From assembly GCA_902489745.1 (NCBI GenBank), contig CABUBB010000006.1:1-64000 (forward strand): DNA of 64,000 bases, read 5' to 3'. Source of the DNA: Metaruminococcus_A sp003150405. GTDB lineage: Bacteria > Bacillota > Clostridia > Oscillospirales > Ruminococcaceae. The notes beneath the pieces were generated by a model. That model was not told the DNA's origin and did no database searches. It saw only the letters and a program-made list of their open reading frames with translations. Made by a program: the position numbers and the translations under genes. Shown here one piece after another: positions 50,868-58,944 of the stretch; position 1 is the stretch's first letter, and each line of letters begins with the position of its first letter.

Positions 50868-52070
50868 TTATTTTGCGGCCTCCAAAACCTCAACCGCTTT
50901 GGAGAGCTGCGTATCGTTCGCCGGAAGTAGCTGGTCGTACAAGAGCTTCTTTTCATCGTCTACCGAAAGAGCAGTCTCGTAGTCCGGAACCAAGCCGACA
51001 CCGTTGAAATTTGCGCTGACCGCCGGCATGAACTGCGCATTGCTCAGCACAACACAGCTGCCATCCTTAAGCTGGTATTCCTCCTGCATCAAACCCTGCC
51101 CATAGGTATTAACACCCACCAGCTTGGATTTGCCGTAATCCCGCAGGTCTGCCGCAAACAGCTCTGCCGCGTACTGGGTCTTACTGTTTATTATGGTTAC
51201 CATCGGAAGAGTAACCTCATTGGTATCCGACCGGCGCAGTAACTCGGTCGTGCCGTCCTTATACGAGGCACTGTAAAGATCGCCCGCCGGAAGTAGCATA
51301 TCCAAAATATCGCTCGCGCTGTCCAAATCACCTGAACGGGTATTGCGCACATCAAAAACAATGCCGGTAACCGCTTCTCCTTCCGCCGCAATGTCGTTCA
51401 TAATTTTTTGGAACTGCTCCACTGCTGCCGGTGAAAAATCAGTAATACGGATATAGGCGTTGGAATCCATCATGGTCATTGTCACAACCGGAACTTCAAA
51501 GCTCTTGCGCAGAACCGTAACATCGCTGTCCACACTGTCCCGCCGGATGGTCACGACCACCGATGTCCCCGGCTCTCCCATGAGAAGCTCGGCCGTTTTG
51601 GTATATCCAGCCGTCTTGGCGTCCTGCCCTTCCACCGCAACAATCAAATCATTTTGCAGCAGCCCGGCCTGCTCCGCCGGAGAACCGGCATAAACTTCGT
51701 TTACGCGGTAGTAACCGCTTTCATCCCGCGAAAGTCCGGCGCCAATGCCAACAAGCTTGCCCTCACGAATGGACTGAAGACGGCTGTAGGTCGCCGCATC
51801 ATAGTAGGCCGCATAAGGGTCATCCGAACCATTGACAAAACCATTGGAAACCTGGTCCAGCAGGTGGGATTCATCCAACTCGCCTACATAATTCTGACGG
51901 ATCAAATGGTCAATTTCCGCGACCTTTTTATAAAGCTCCTCCCGTTCCTTCACGTTATACACCTTGTCGTTAAAAATATTCTGCGAAAAAATCATGGTGA
52001 TAGTAAAGGTAATGGCCGCAACAACCGCCATAAAGCTGATAGCCGCACCAAGGGATATTCTCCTGTTCAT
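50868..52070 (-). CDS. S41-family PDZ protein, probably catalytically inactive (CtpB-like)
   Basis: 400 residues. One N-terminal membrane helix (about 7-29), a helical dimerisation region, a PDZ domain (about 105-190; VGIGAGLSRDESGYYRVNEVYAGSPAEQAGL), then an S41 core (about 195-375). In active Prc/CtpB the nucleophile is the central Ser of SASASE and the base is Lys of FGKG. Here the same places read QYAAE (Tyr300) and YGQG (Gln325), while Asp311 and Gln329 are kept. I infer a pseudoprotease that scaffolds or senses. It follows ftsE-ftsX-M23, as ctpB does in Bacillus. Confidence 0.86.
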   Translation of the reverse strand: MNRRISLGAAISFMAVVAAITFTITMIFSQNIFNDKVYNVKEREELYKKVAEIDHLIRQNYVGELDESHLLDQVSNGFVNGSDDPYAAYYDAATYSRLQSIREGKLVGIGAGLSRDESGYYRVNEVYAGSPAEQAGLLQNDLIVAVEGQDAKTAGYTKTAELLMGEPGTSVVVTIRRDSVDSDVTVLRKSFEVPVVTMTMMDSNAYIRITDFSPAAVEQFQKIMNDIAAEGEAVTGIVFDVRNTRSGDLDSASDILDMLLPAGDLYSASYKDGTTELLRRSDTNEVTLPMVTIINSKTQYAAELFAADLRDYGKSKLVGVNTYGQGLMQEEYQLKDGSCVVLSNAQFMPAVSANFNGVGLVPDYETALSVDDEKKLLYDQLLPANDTQLSKAVEVLEAAK

Positions 52071-52111
52071 GCACCGCTTCCTCCAAATGTTCGTTTTTCA
52101 GGTATCCGGCG

Positions 52112-53287
52112 TTAGCCGGCGGCGACAACGTACTGAAGCGGATTGGTCACAACGCCGTTGACACGCACTTCAAAATGACAGTGAACACCGTAGGAGTCTC
52201 CTGTATTACCGGCATACGCAATAACATCGCCCTGGTTTACCGTCTGCCCGTACACGACATTCAGGCTGTTGTTGTGGGCATACACTGTGGAATATCCGCC
52301 GCCGTGGTCAATAATGACAATGTTGCCGTAGGAGCTGCTGAAATTCGCACGGATAACCGTACCGCCCTTTGATGCCCGTATAGGGGTGTTCAAGCCGCAT
52401 GGAATGTCAATGCCCTTGTGAAACTGCTGTTTTCCATACAAATCACGCCAGCCGTAACCGTCAGAAATACGGTAATGCCCGCTGACCGGCCAGAGCCATC
52501 CGCCCGGCGACAGCGGTGTATCAGTGCTCTGGTTCTGTTTCAGCCACTCTTCAATTTCACGGTCGGCAGCCTCAAGGTCGGCCGCAATCTGGTCACGATC
52601 CTTCTGGGTCTTTTGCTCCAGTGCTTTCAGCTCGTCCAGCGTATCCTGAGACTGAGACAGTGCAGTGTTAAGCTCCTGGTTCTTGGCCATAACCTCTGCT
52701 TTGCTGGCCTCAATCTGCTGTTTTGAAGCCTCAATTTCAGCCTTATCGGCTTCAATCTGCTGTTTTTGTGCCGTCATTTCCTTAATGAGCTTATCGTCGT
52801 GATCCGCCACACGCTGGGTGGTTTCCGCCGCCGACAAAAACTCCGCAAAGGTCGAGCTGCCGAACAGCACGCTCAGCACCGTAGCGTCATCGGCCATATA
52901 CATGGCGCGCAGGCGTTTTTTAAACAGATCGTAGTTTTCATCTATCCTTGCCTGCATTTCCTCAATTTCCTGGTTTTTCTGGCTGATCTGCCCTTCCAGC
53001 GTATTGATTTGGCTGCTGAGCACCGAAATCTGATTCTGAATGTTTTGAATTTGGTAGCTAATCTGGGTCTGAACGGCTTTCTGATCGTCTACCTTTCCCT
53101 GAGCCTCTTTCAGCGCTTGATCAATCTTCTTTTTTTCTTCTTCCAGGCGATTTTTTTCATCCACCAGATCGTCATAACTGCTTGCCGCCTGTACCTGTGT
53201 TGACGGCGCCGACAGCAAACAGCCAAACGCAACGGCACACAGTACAAGAATGGCAATGAATTTTGACAAAACTTTGTTGCGAACCAC
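52112..53287 (-). CDS. Coiled-coil M23 peptidase (EnvC/CwlO/PcsB-like)
   Basis: 391 residues. Signal peptide to about 35 (LLSAPSTQVQAASS), a long coiled coil (about 38-250) including RLRAMYMADDATVLSVLFGSSTFAEFL (about 125-151), the EnvC/PcsB hinge region, then an M23 lytic domain (about 265-385). Zinc ligands are H290, D294 and H371, with H338 and H369 catalytic. It cleaves peptidoglycan cross-links during division once FtsEX acts on the coiled coil. The start is GTG at 53287 after GGAGGACGG. Twenty nt after ftsX. Confidence 0.92.
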   Translation of the reverse strand: MVRNKVLSKFIAILVLCAVAFGCLLSAPSTQVQAASSYDDLVDEKNRLEEEKKKIDQALKEAQGKVDDQKAVQTQISYQIQNIQNQISVLSSQINTLEGQISQKNQEIEEMQARIDENYDLFKKRLRAMYMADDATVLSVLFGSSTFAEFLSAAETTQRVADHDDKLIKEMTAQKQQIEADKAEIEASKQQIEASKAEVMAKNQELNTALSQSQDTLDELKALEQKTQKDRDQIAADLEAADREIEEWLKQNQSTDTPLSPGGWLWPVSGHYRISDGYGWRDLYGKQQFHKGIDIPCGLNTPIRASKGGTVIRANFSSSYGNIVIIDHGGGYSTVYAHNNSLNVVYGQTVNQGDVIAYAGNTGDSYGVHCHFEVRVNGVVTNPLQYVVAAG

Positions 53288-53306
53288 GGTTCCGTCCTCC
53301 TCGCTT

Positions 53307-54215
53307 TTACACTTTCAGGTGATTGCGTACACTAAAGGTACAACCAACCGTACCAACAATAATCCCTGCCCCTAGGAAGCATCCAACCAATTCCCACGCA
53401 ATCTGTTGGAACGGAATCACGCTGGACAGCAAATCCTGCAGCCACACCGAGGCATTGTCAACCATATAGCTGAACAGGAGCTCATAAACACCCCAAATAA
53501 GGAAAAAGGCAAGTACAGCCGAAATTGTGCCAATCACTACACCCTCTACAAAAAAAGGGATTCGAATAAAGTTGTTGGTCGCTCCAACATATTTCATAAT
53601 GTTGATTTCTTTTCTCCGGCTGAACACCGAAGCGCGGATGGTGTTCGCAATAATCACCAGCGATACAACAACCAGCGCGGCAATCAAAATAATCGCAAAG
53701 ACATTGATCATATCCTTGATGTTGGTAATGGTATCTGCAACATCGGTCGGCGCATTGATTTTCTCCTTGATTGGGTTGCTTTCAAGTTCCGAAACAATTG
53801 CAGAAGTCTGAGAAAGGTCGACAATCTTGAAACGGAAAGAAGCCGGGCAAGGGTTTTCTTCCCCTTCCAGCCCTTCCAGCAGAATGGCGCTTTCACCCAT
53901 GGTTTCTTTATATTCCTCCAGCGCCTGCTCTTTGTTGACATATTCCACCTCAAACAGGCGGGAATCCGACTCAAGCGCTGCAAGGTTTGCCTGTATCTCA
54001 TCTTCCGAAGCATCGTCCCTGATGAAAAATACGACTTCATTCTGGTCGCCGATGGAGGTCACCATACTGTTGATGTTCGCCGAAAGCAGCCAGGAAAAAC
54101 CAATCAGCAGCAGACAGGTCGTCAGCACACCAATCGAAGCAAAGGACATCAGCCGGTTGAGCCATACGTTTTTGCCGCCTTCTTTAACGAGGTATTTGAA
54201 GCTGCTGGCTTTCAT
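53307..54215 (-). CDS. ftsX: Cell division ABC transporter permease FtsX
   Basis: 302 residues. N-terminal membrane helix (about 20-45), extracellular domain (about 46-165; DQNEVVFFIRDDASEDEIQANLAALE), then three helices in the last 130 residues with the FtsX signature EINIMKYVGATNNFIRIPFFVEGVVIG (about 207-235). It pairs with FtsE to drive the hydrolase encoded next, with no transported substrate known. The ATG overlaps ftsE by 32 nt. Confidence 0.96.
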   Translation of the reverse strand: MKASSFKYLVKEGGKNVWLNRLMSFASIGVLTTCLLLIGFSWLLSANINSMVTSIGDQNEVVFFIRDDASEDEIQANLAALESDSRLFEVEYVNKEQALEEYKETMGESAILLEGLEGEENPCPASFRFKIVDLSQTSAIVSELESNPIKEKINAPTDVADTITNIKDMINVFAIILIAALVVVSLVIIANTIRASVFSRRKEINIMKYVGATNNFIRIPFFVEGVVIGTISAVLAFFLIWGVYELLFSYMVDNASVWLQDLLSSVIPFQQIAWELVGCFLGAGIIVGTVGCTFSVRNHLKV

Positions 54216-54888
54216 TGTCCCCTCCTATATAATCATCAAAAATAATGCTGCCGTTTTCAATCGTAATCGTCCTGCCGCCAAAATAACGTACCAGGTCGTG
54301 TTCATGGGTCACCATTAATATAGTGGTTCCGCATTTGTTAATTTCCCGCAGAAGCTCTACAATTTCGTAAGAGAGTTCCGGGTCAATATTGCCGGTTGGC
54401 TCGTCCGCAATAATCAGCGGAGGGTCATTCACCAAAGCGCGTGCCAAAGCAACCCTCTGCTGTTCACCGCCGGAGAGTTCGTTTGGGTAGCTCTTTGCTT
54501 TATGTACCAGCCCCATCAGGTCAAGCACATACGGAACCTGGTTGCGGATAAACCGCTTAGAAGCGTCGGTCACCCGCAGGCTGAACGCAACATTATCAAA
54601 GACGTTCATGGTTGGAATCAAGCGGAAATCCTGGAACACTACACCAATCGAGCGGCGGAACCTTGGAATTTCCCGCTTCTTCAGCTTTTTCAGGTCGTAG
54701 CCATTGACAACAACAGACCCTTTGCTCGGAAGGGTTTCCCGCAGGATCAGCCGGAACATCGAGCTTTTTCCCGCGCCGGATGAACCCACAACAAAAGCAA
54801 ACTCACCTGCATCAATATTCAGGTTGATGTCTTTCAGTACCGTATTGCCGTTGCCGTATGCAAACGAAACATCCTTAAAATTAATCAT
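54184..54888 (-). CDS. ftsE: Cell division ATP-binding protein FtsE
   Basis: 234 residues from the ATG at 54888 (MINFKDVSFAYGNG); two GTG codons a few codons earlier are less likely. Walker A GSSGAGKSS (about 36-44), Q-loop VFQDFRLIPT, signature LSGGEQQRVA (about 137-146), Walker B LIIADEPTGNID (about 158-169) and H-loop VTHEHD. It powers FtsX at the septum. First gene of the division module. Confidence 0.96.
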   Translation of the reverse strand: MINFKDVSFAYGNGNTVLKDINLNIDAGEFAFVVGSSGAGKSSMFRLILRETLPSKGSVVVNGYDLKKLKKREIPRFRRSIGVVFQDFRLIPTMNVFDNVAFSLRVTDASKRFIRNQVPYVLDLMGLVHKAKSYPNELSGGEQQRVALARALVNDPPLIIADEPTGNIDPELSYEIVELLREINKCGTTILMVTHEHDLVRYFGGRTITIENGSIIFDDYIGGDNESQQLQIPR

Positions 54889-54952
54889 AGACTGCACCAC
54901 AATTCAAAAGAGTATCGATCCTTCATTCGTTCCACCGTCAAACGGCATCCGG

Positions 54953-56038
54953 TTAAAATTTAACCGGATTCGAGGTCAGGTATTTCTTTACCATCAACGC
55001 AATTTTAAAGATGATGGCATGGTCAAACTCACGCAGATCAAGCCCGGTCAGCTTTTTAATCTTTTCCAGGCGGTAGACCAGCGTGTTTCTGTGTACAAAC
55101 AGCTTTCTGGAGGTCTCAGACACATTCAGGTTGTTTTCAAAGAATTTCTGAATGGTAAACAATGTCTCATAATCCAACGACTCAATCGAACCCCGCTTAA
55201 AGACTTCCTTTAAAAAGGTTTCGCAAAGGGTCGTCGGAAGCTGGTAAATCAAGCGGGCAATCCCCAGGTTGTCATAACTAACAATAGCCTTGTCGGTATC
55301 AAACACTTTTCCGACTTCAAGGGCAATCTGCGCCTCCTTAAAGGAATGCGCCAGATCTTTGACCCCAACAACCGGCGTGCCAATACCCACAACCGCTTTG
55401 GTGTAAAATTCACTGGAGAGAGTGTCCACAATTGAACAAGCCAGCTTTTCCAAATCTTTGGACTCAATGGTTGGTTTAATTTCCTTAATCAGCACAATTT
55501 CAGTTTCACTAATGTTGAAAACAAAATCCTTCTGTTTATCCGGAAAGAGGTTCTGAATTACATCGTAGGCCGAAACATCATGCGACGAAGTAATACGGAT
55601 TAGCAATGCAACGCGGCTGACATCGGTGTTAAAATGCAGCTCACGTGCCTTGACATAGATGTCACCCGGCAGGATGTTATCCAAAACAACATTTTTGATA
55701 AAGTTGTTGCGATCGTACTTTTCGTCATAATACTGCTTAATACTGGAAAGCGTCACCGCAAGAATCTGCGCGTATTTAGCAGCGGCATCGTCAATTCCCT
55801 CCACAAAAACCGCATAATCCGGTTTAATATGGGAACCAAACGGTTTATAGGTATAGCCGTCCCGGATGAAAACATCGTGCCCATCGGTAATATCCAGAGA
55901 AATATATTCATTGGTAATGCCTATTCTGGACAGTTCGCTGCATGCAATAACCGTCGCTTGGTCGTCTACTACACCGATCACGCGGTCAATGGTATCCCGC
56001 ATTTGATGGACAATCCCTTGAAACAACCGATTCGACAT
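54953..56038 (-). CDS. CdaR/PucR-family transcriptional regulator
   Basis: 361 residues. The C-terminal PucR-type helix-turn-helix is clear: FFENNLNVSETSRKLFVHRNTLVYRLEKIKKLTGLDLREFD (about 300-340). The N-terminal half (about 1-280) resembles the CdaR sugar-diacid-binding or GGDEF-like region but lacks identifiable ligand residues. These regulators often control uptake and catabolism of sugars, sugar acids or purines; here it is divergent from nothing and lies next to a sugar ABC ATPase, so a carbohydrate link is a guess. It has its own promoter (56085-56113). Confidence 0.86.
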   Translation of the reverse strand: MSNRLFQGIVHQMRDTIDRVIGVVDDQATVIACSELSRIGITNEYISLDITDGHDVFIRDGYTYKPFGSHIKPDYAVFVEGIDDAAAKYAQILAVTLSSIKQYYDEKYDRNNFIKNVVLDNILPGDIYVKARELHFNTDVSRVALLIRITSSHDVSAYDVIQNLFPDKQKDFVFNISETEIVLIKEIKPTIESKDLEKLACSIVDTLSSEFYTKAVVGIGTPVVGVKDLAHSFKEAQIALEVGKVFDTDKAIVSYDNLGIARLIYQLPTTLCETFLKEVFKRGSIESLDYETLFTIQKFFENNLNVSETSRKLFVHRNTLVYRLEKIKKLTGLDLREFDHAIIFKIALMVKKYLTSNPVKF

Positions 56039-56084
56039 AATCTATCCCCTCTTATTTCTAAAAAATATTTACAGATCAAATTCT

Positions 56085-56113
56085 ATTTTACATAAGTTTT
56101 TAACATTTTGCAA
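56085..56113 (-). promoter_or_regulatory. Promoter of the CdaR-like gene
   Basis: On the - strand, -35 TTGCAA (56108-56113), a 17-nt spacer and -10 TAAAAT (56085-56090), 46 nt before the ATG. Confidence 0.75.
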
Positions 56114-56180
56114 CATATTGCGAAAAAATTCAGGGCTAATTTTGTAAATATTTCAAAACAAAATACCAAACCGGCCGAAT

Positions 56181-56199
56181 GTATTACAAATTGTAACAC
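56181..56199. promoter_or_regulatory. Palindrome upstream of the CdaR-like gene
   Basis: TTACAA-A-TTGTAA with flanking GT/AC symmetry (56181-56199), about 70 nt upstream of the -35 and between the CdaR-like gene and the ABC ATPase terminator. Operator-like in form; the binding protein is unknown, possibly the CdaR-like regulator itself. Confidence 0.4.
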
Positions 56200-56260
56200 A
56201 TTTCAATTGGTCGATTGTTAATAAACTATGAAAAAGCAAATGCCAGATCATTCCAACAAA

Positions 56261-56289
56261 AAACCGCTGCACATATTGTGCAGCGGTTT
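56261..56289 (-). terminator. Terminator after the ABC ATPase gene
   Basis: 13-bp stem AAACCGCTGCACA / TGTGCAGCGGTTT with a 3-nt loop; on the - strand followed by TTTGTTGG. Confidence 0.92.
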
Positions 56290-56322
56290 ATCCGTTTGGA
56301 GTTACACGAAATTATGGCAAAC

Positions 56323-57432
56323 TTAGTTACAAATGACCTGCTCGGTTTCTTTGTCAAAAATGTTGACACGGTTGAGGTCGATTGCAACCTGAATCTTATC
56401 ACCCGGACGAGCTTTGGTGCGGGATACGCGAGCAGTAATATTATTGCCTTCGCAATCCAGATACAGGTAGGTCTCAGCGCCCATCAACTCAACAACATCT
56501 ACATTGGCTTCAACAACACCGTCGGTTACTGCGGAGAGGTACATCTCTTCGTCATGAATGCATTCCGGACGGATACCGATGATAACTTCTTTGCCAACAG
56601 CAGCTTTAACAGCTTCGTTGTCTGCTTTTGCAGCCGGAAGCGGAATCTTATACTGGCCGAATGCGAAGCAGATTTTGCCGCCTTCTTCAACAAGAGTAGC
56701 GTCGATGAAGTTCATCTGCGGAGAACCAATGAAGCCTGCAACGAAGACGTTGCACGGTTTGTCGTACAGGTTCTGCGGGGTATCAACCTGCTGAATGAAA
56801 CCGTCTTTCATAACAACGATTCTGTCAGCCATGGTCATAGCCTCAGTCTGGTCATGGGTAACGTAAATGAAGGTGGTGCCCAGACGATAATGCAGCTTGG
56901 TCAGCTCGGTACGCATCTGCGCACGAAGTTTTGCGTCCAAGTTGGAGAGCGGTTCGTCAAGGAGGAAGACCTTCGGGTCACGGACGATTGCACGGCCCAG
57001 CGCAACACGTTGTCTCTGACCACCGGAAAGAGCCTTCGGTTTACGGTCGAGCAGGTGAGAAATATCGAGGATACGAGCAGCTTCTTCAACGCGGCGTTTG
57101 ATCTCATCCTTCGGAGTTTTACGGAGTTTCAGACCGAATGCCATGTTGTCAAATACAGTCATATGCGGGTACAGAGCGTAGTTCTGGAAAACCATTGCAA
57201 TATCGCGGTCTTTCGGAGCAACGTCGTTCATCAGGGTCTCGCCAATGTAGAGCTGACCACCAGTGATTTCTTCCAGACCTGCAATCATACGCAGCGTGGT
57301 GGATTTACCACAGCCGGAAGGGCCAACAAGTACTAAGAACTCCTTGTCTTCAATTTCCAGGTTAAAGTCAGAAACAGCCTGAACGCCGCCAGCATAAACT
57401 TTTTGAATATTGCGTAATGATACGTTTGCCAT
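56323..57432 (-). CDS. ugpC: Sugar ABC transporter ATP-binding protein (UgpC/MsmK-like)
   Basis: 369 residues. Walker A VGPSGCGKST (about 36-45), Q-loop FQNYALYPHMTVFDN, signature LSGGQRQRVALGRA (about 134-147), Walker B VFLLDEPLSNLDA and H-loop VTHDQTEAM. The C-terminal TOBE/MalK regulatory domain (about 235-369) includes VIIGIRPECIH. It is alone with no permease or binding-protein genes, so it probably energises several sugar importers, like MsmK. Its codon use is highly optimised, suggesting strong expression. Confidence 0.94.
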   Translation of the reverse strand: MANVSLRNIQKVYAGGVQAVSDFNLEIEDKEFLVLVGPSGCGKSTTLRMIAGLEEITGGQLYIGETLMNDVAPKDRDIAMVFQNYALYPHMTVFDNMAFGLKLRKTPKDEIKRRVEEAARILDISHLLDRKPKALSGGQRQRVALGRAIVRDPKVFLLDEPLSNLDAKLRAQMRTELTKLHYRLGTTFIYVTHDQTEAMTMADRIVVMKDGFIQQVDTPQNLYDKPCNVFVAGFIGSPQMNFIDATLVEEGGKICFAFGQYKIPLPAAKADNEAVKAAVGKEVIIGIRPECIHDEEMYLSAVTDGVVEANVDVVELMGAETYLYLDCEGNNITARVSRTKARPGDKIQVAIDLNRVNIFDKETEQVICN

Positions 57433-57473
57433 TATATGTACCTCCTAATTATTTGTAGCAACATTACATGTAT

Positions 57474-57503
57474 ACTATAACAAATTCGCCCTCAAAAAAG
57501 CAA
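57474..57503 (-). promoter_or_regulatory. ugpC promoter
   Basis: On the - strand, -35 TTGCTT (57498-57503), an 18-nt spacer and -10 TATAGT (57474-57479). A strong AGGAGGT ribosome site follows. Confidence 0.6.
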
Positions 57504-57577
57504 TAAGGTTATTAGCCAAAGATTCAAAATCCAGTTTATATATATTTACTAAAATTGGCTCCGAGGACAAAATTTGT

Positions 57578-58303
57578 TCATTTTTGGCTCAAATTACTGC
57601 CTAAAATCAACCCACATTCTTTGTGCAACATTTCCCGGCACTCTCCCGGCAACAAATTTGGGTCCAGTTCCAATCCGCCGATTTTTATACGCTTCAAACG
57701 TTCTACATGGTTGCCAACCGCCTCAAACATCCGCTTAATCTGGTGGTATTTCCCTTCGTACAGCACAACCTCAGCCAGCGGATTGTCCCCCTCTTGCACA
57801 ATCCTGCACTGAGCAGGCAGGCATTTCGTTCCATCCGAAAGGACAATGCCGCCGCAAAACACTTTTATTTCTTCGCTGCTGATGGGATGCTCCAGCACCG
57901 CCTGGTAAGTTTTTGGAACATGGTGCTTCGGCGAAAGCATCCGGTGGGCAAAATCGCCATCGTCGGTCAGCAGGACAAACCCTTCGGTATCAATATCGAG
58001 CCGGCCCGCCGGCGCCATTCCGCGACGGTACAGCTCCGGCGGAACCAAATCCAATACCGTTTGATGCCTGCCGTCCTCGGTCGCACAAATGACCCCCTGC
58101 GGTTTATTGAGCATTACATACAAGTGTTCTTTGAACTCCACTGGCACTCCGCGCAGCAACACCATATCGGCAGCGGGGTCAATATTCATTGACGCATCCC
58201 TTACCGGCTCGCCGTTGACGCGGACAAGCCCTGCCCTGCACAACTCCTTTGCCTCGCGGCGGGTCGCCGCATTCTGGCTGGTTAAAAAACGGTCAAGGCG
58301 CAT
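57578..58303 (-). CDS. rRNA pseudouridine synthase (RsuA family)
   Basis: 241 residues from the ATG at 58303 after GGAGG; two earlier in-frame Met codons lack a spaced Shine-Dalgarno. N-terminal S4 domain (MRLDRFLTSQNAATRREAKELCRAGLVRVNG), then the catalytic Asp in GRLDIDTEGFVLLTDDG (about 98-114) and the RsuA/RluB C-terminal EGKYHQIKRMFEAVGNHVERLKRI (about 190-213). It converts one uridine in 16S or 23S rRNA; the length and lack of C-terminal extension favour RsuA (16S U516). Confidence 0.9.
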   Translation of the reverse strand: MRLDRFLTSQNAATRREAKELCRAGLVRVNGEPVRDASMNIDPAADMVLLRGVPVEFKEHLYVMLNKPQGVICATEDGRHQTVLDLVPPELYRRGMAPAGRLDIDTEGFVLLTDDGDFAHRMLSPKHHVPKTYQAVLEHPISSEEIKVFCGGIVLSDGTKCLPAQCRIVQEGDNPLAEVVLYEGKYHQIKRMFEAVGNHVERLKRIKIGGLELDPNLLPGECREMLHKECGLILGSNLSQK

Positions 58304-58328
58304 ACTTTTCATCCTCCGGCATAAAAAC

Positions 58329-58355
58329 AAGGCCCCGCTCACTGCGCAGGGCCTT
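58329..58355 (-). terminator. Terminator between the DUF4830 and pseudouridine synthase genes
   Basis: AAGGCCC / GGGCCTT stem with a GC-containing 13-nt loop; on the - strand followed by GTTTTTA. It ends the DUF4830 gene. Confidence 0.8.
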
Positions 58356-58402
58356 TTCAGCGATTATTCCCATTGTACCCGATCTCAAACCGGAATGCAA
58401 CG

Positions 58403-58882
58403 CTACGGCTGCATAAAACCGTGCATAAAACCATCCAGCTCGCTGGAACAGACGTCGCCCCCGACAATCCTGTTTTCAAAGACAAGGATATGCGCATAGA
58501 CGTTGCTCTTCCCCTCTGGGTAATTGGTGATAAGATAGGTATAGCGCGTAACGGTCTGACCCTTATACGCCTCCAAATCCAGCCCCTGCTGTTTTTGAAT
58601 GGCATTGTAGTTCTGGTAAACGTCGTCAAACTCTGCCGGGATAGTCACCTCTGCCACTTCGGTCGGATCCGCAACGACTTCCCAGCCAAAATAGGTCAAA
58701 AACGCCACCCGCTGCTCCCCGGTTTCTGCTGCCATCATCTCCTCCGGCGGCAGGGATTCCGGGGGCTTGCTCCCGGAATTTGCATTGGTGATGACAATAA
58801 TAGCCGTAATCCCTGCGGCAAGAATCATTGCAAAAATGGCAAAAATCTTCAGTTTAGACATGCGAACAGAACACAGAAACAT
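58403..58882 (-). CDS. DUF4830 domain lipoprotein-like/secreted protein
   Basis: 159 residues. One N-terminal membrane anchor or signal (about 9-31, IFAIFAMILAAGITAIIVI), a short Pro/Glu linker, then a domain with RVAFLTYFGWEV, ADPTEVAEVTIPAEFDDVY, YNAIQKQQG and GGDVCSSELDGFMHGFM, which I know as DUF4830. It is probably displayed on the outer membrane face. The ATG at 58882 lies eight bases after GGGGG, which is inside a leader hairpin. Confidence 0.83.
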   Translation of the reverse strand: MFLCSVRMSKLKIFAIFAMILAAGITAIIVITNANSGSKPPESLPPEEMMAAETGEQRVAFLTYFGWEVVADPTEVAEVTIPAEFDDVYQNYNAIQKQQGLDLEAYKGQTVTRYTYLITNYPEGKSNVYAHILVFENRIVGGDVCSSELDGFMHGFMQP

Positions 58883-58884
58883 CT

Positions 58885-58918
58885 ACATTACCCCCTATTG
58901 CTGACACAATAGTAATGT
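58885..58918 (-). promoter_or_regulatory. Leader hairpin containing the DUF4830 gene ribosome site
   Basis: On the - strand, ACATTAC + TATTG (5') pair with CAATA + GTAATGT (3') around a 6-nt loop. The only bulge is GGGG, the ribosome site, two bases from the ATG side. A translational control element or RNA-binding site is inferred. Confidence 0.5.
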
Positions 58919-58944
58919 ATATGCCCCTGTGTTCTGGTTCAGTC

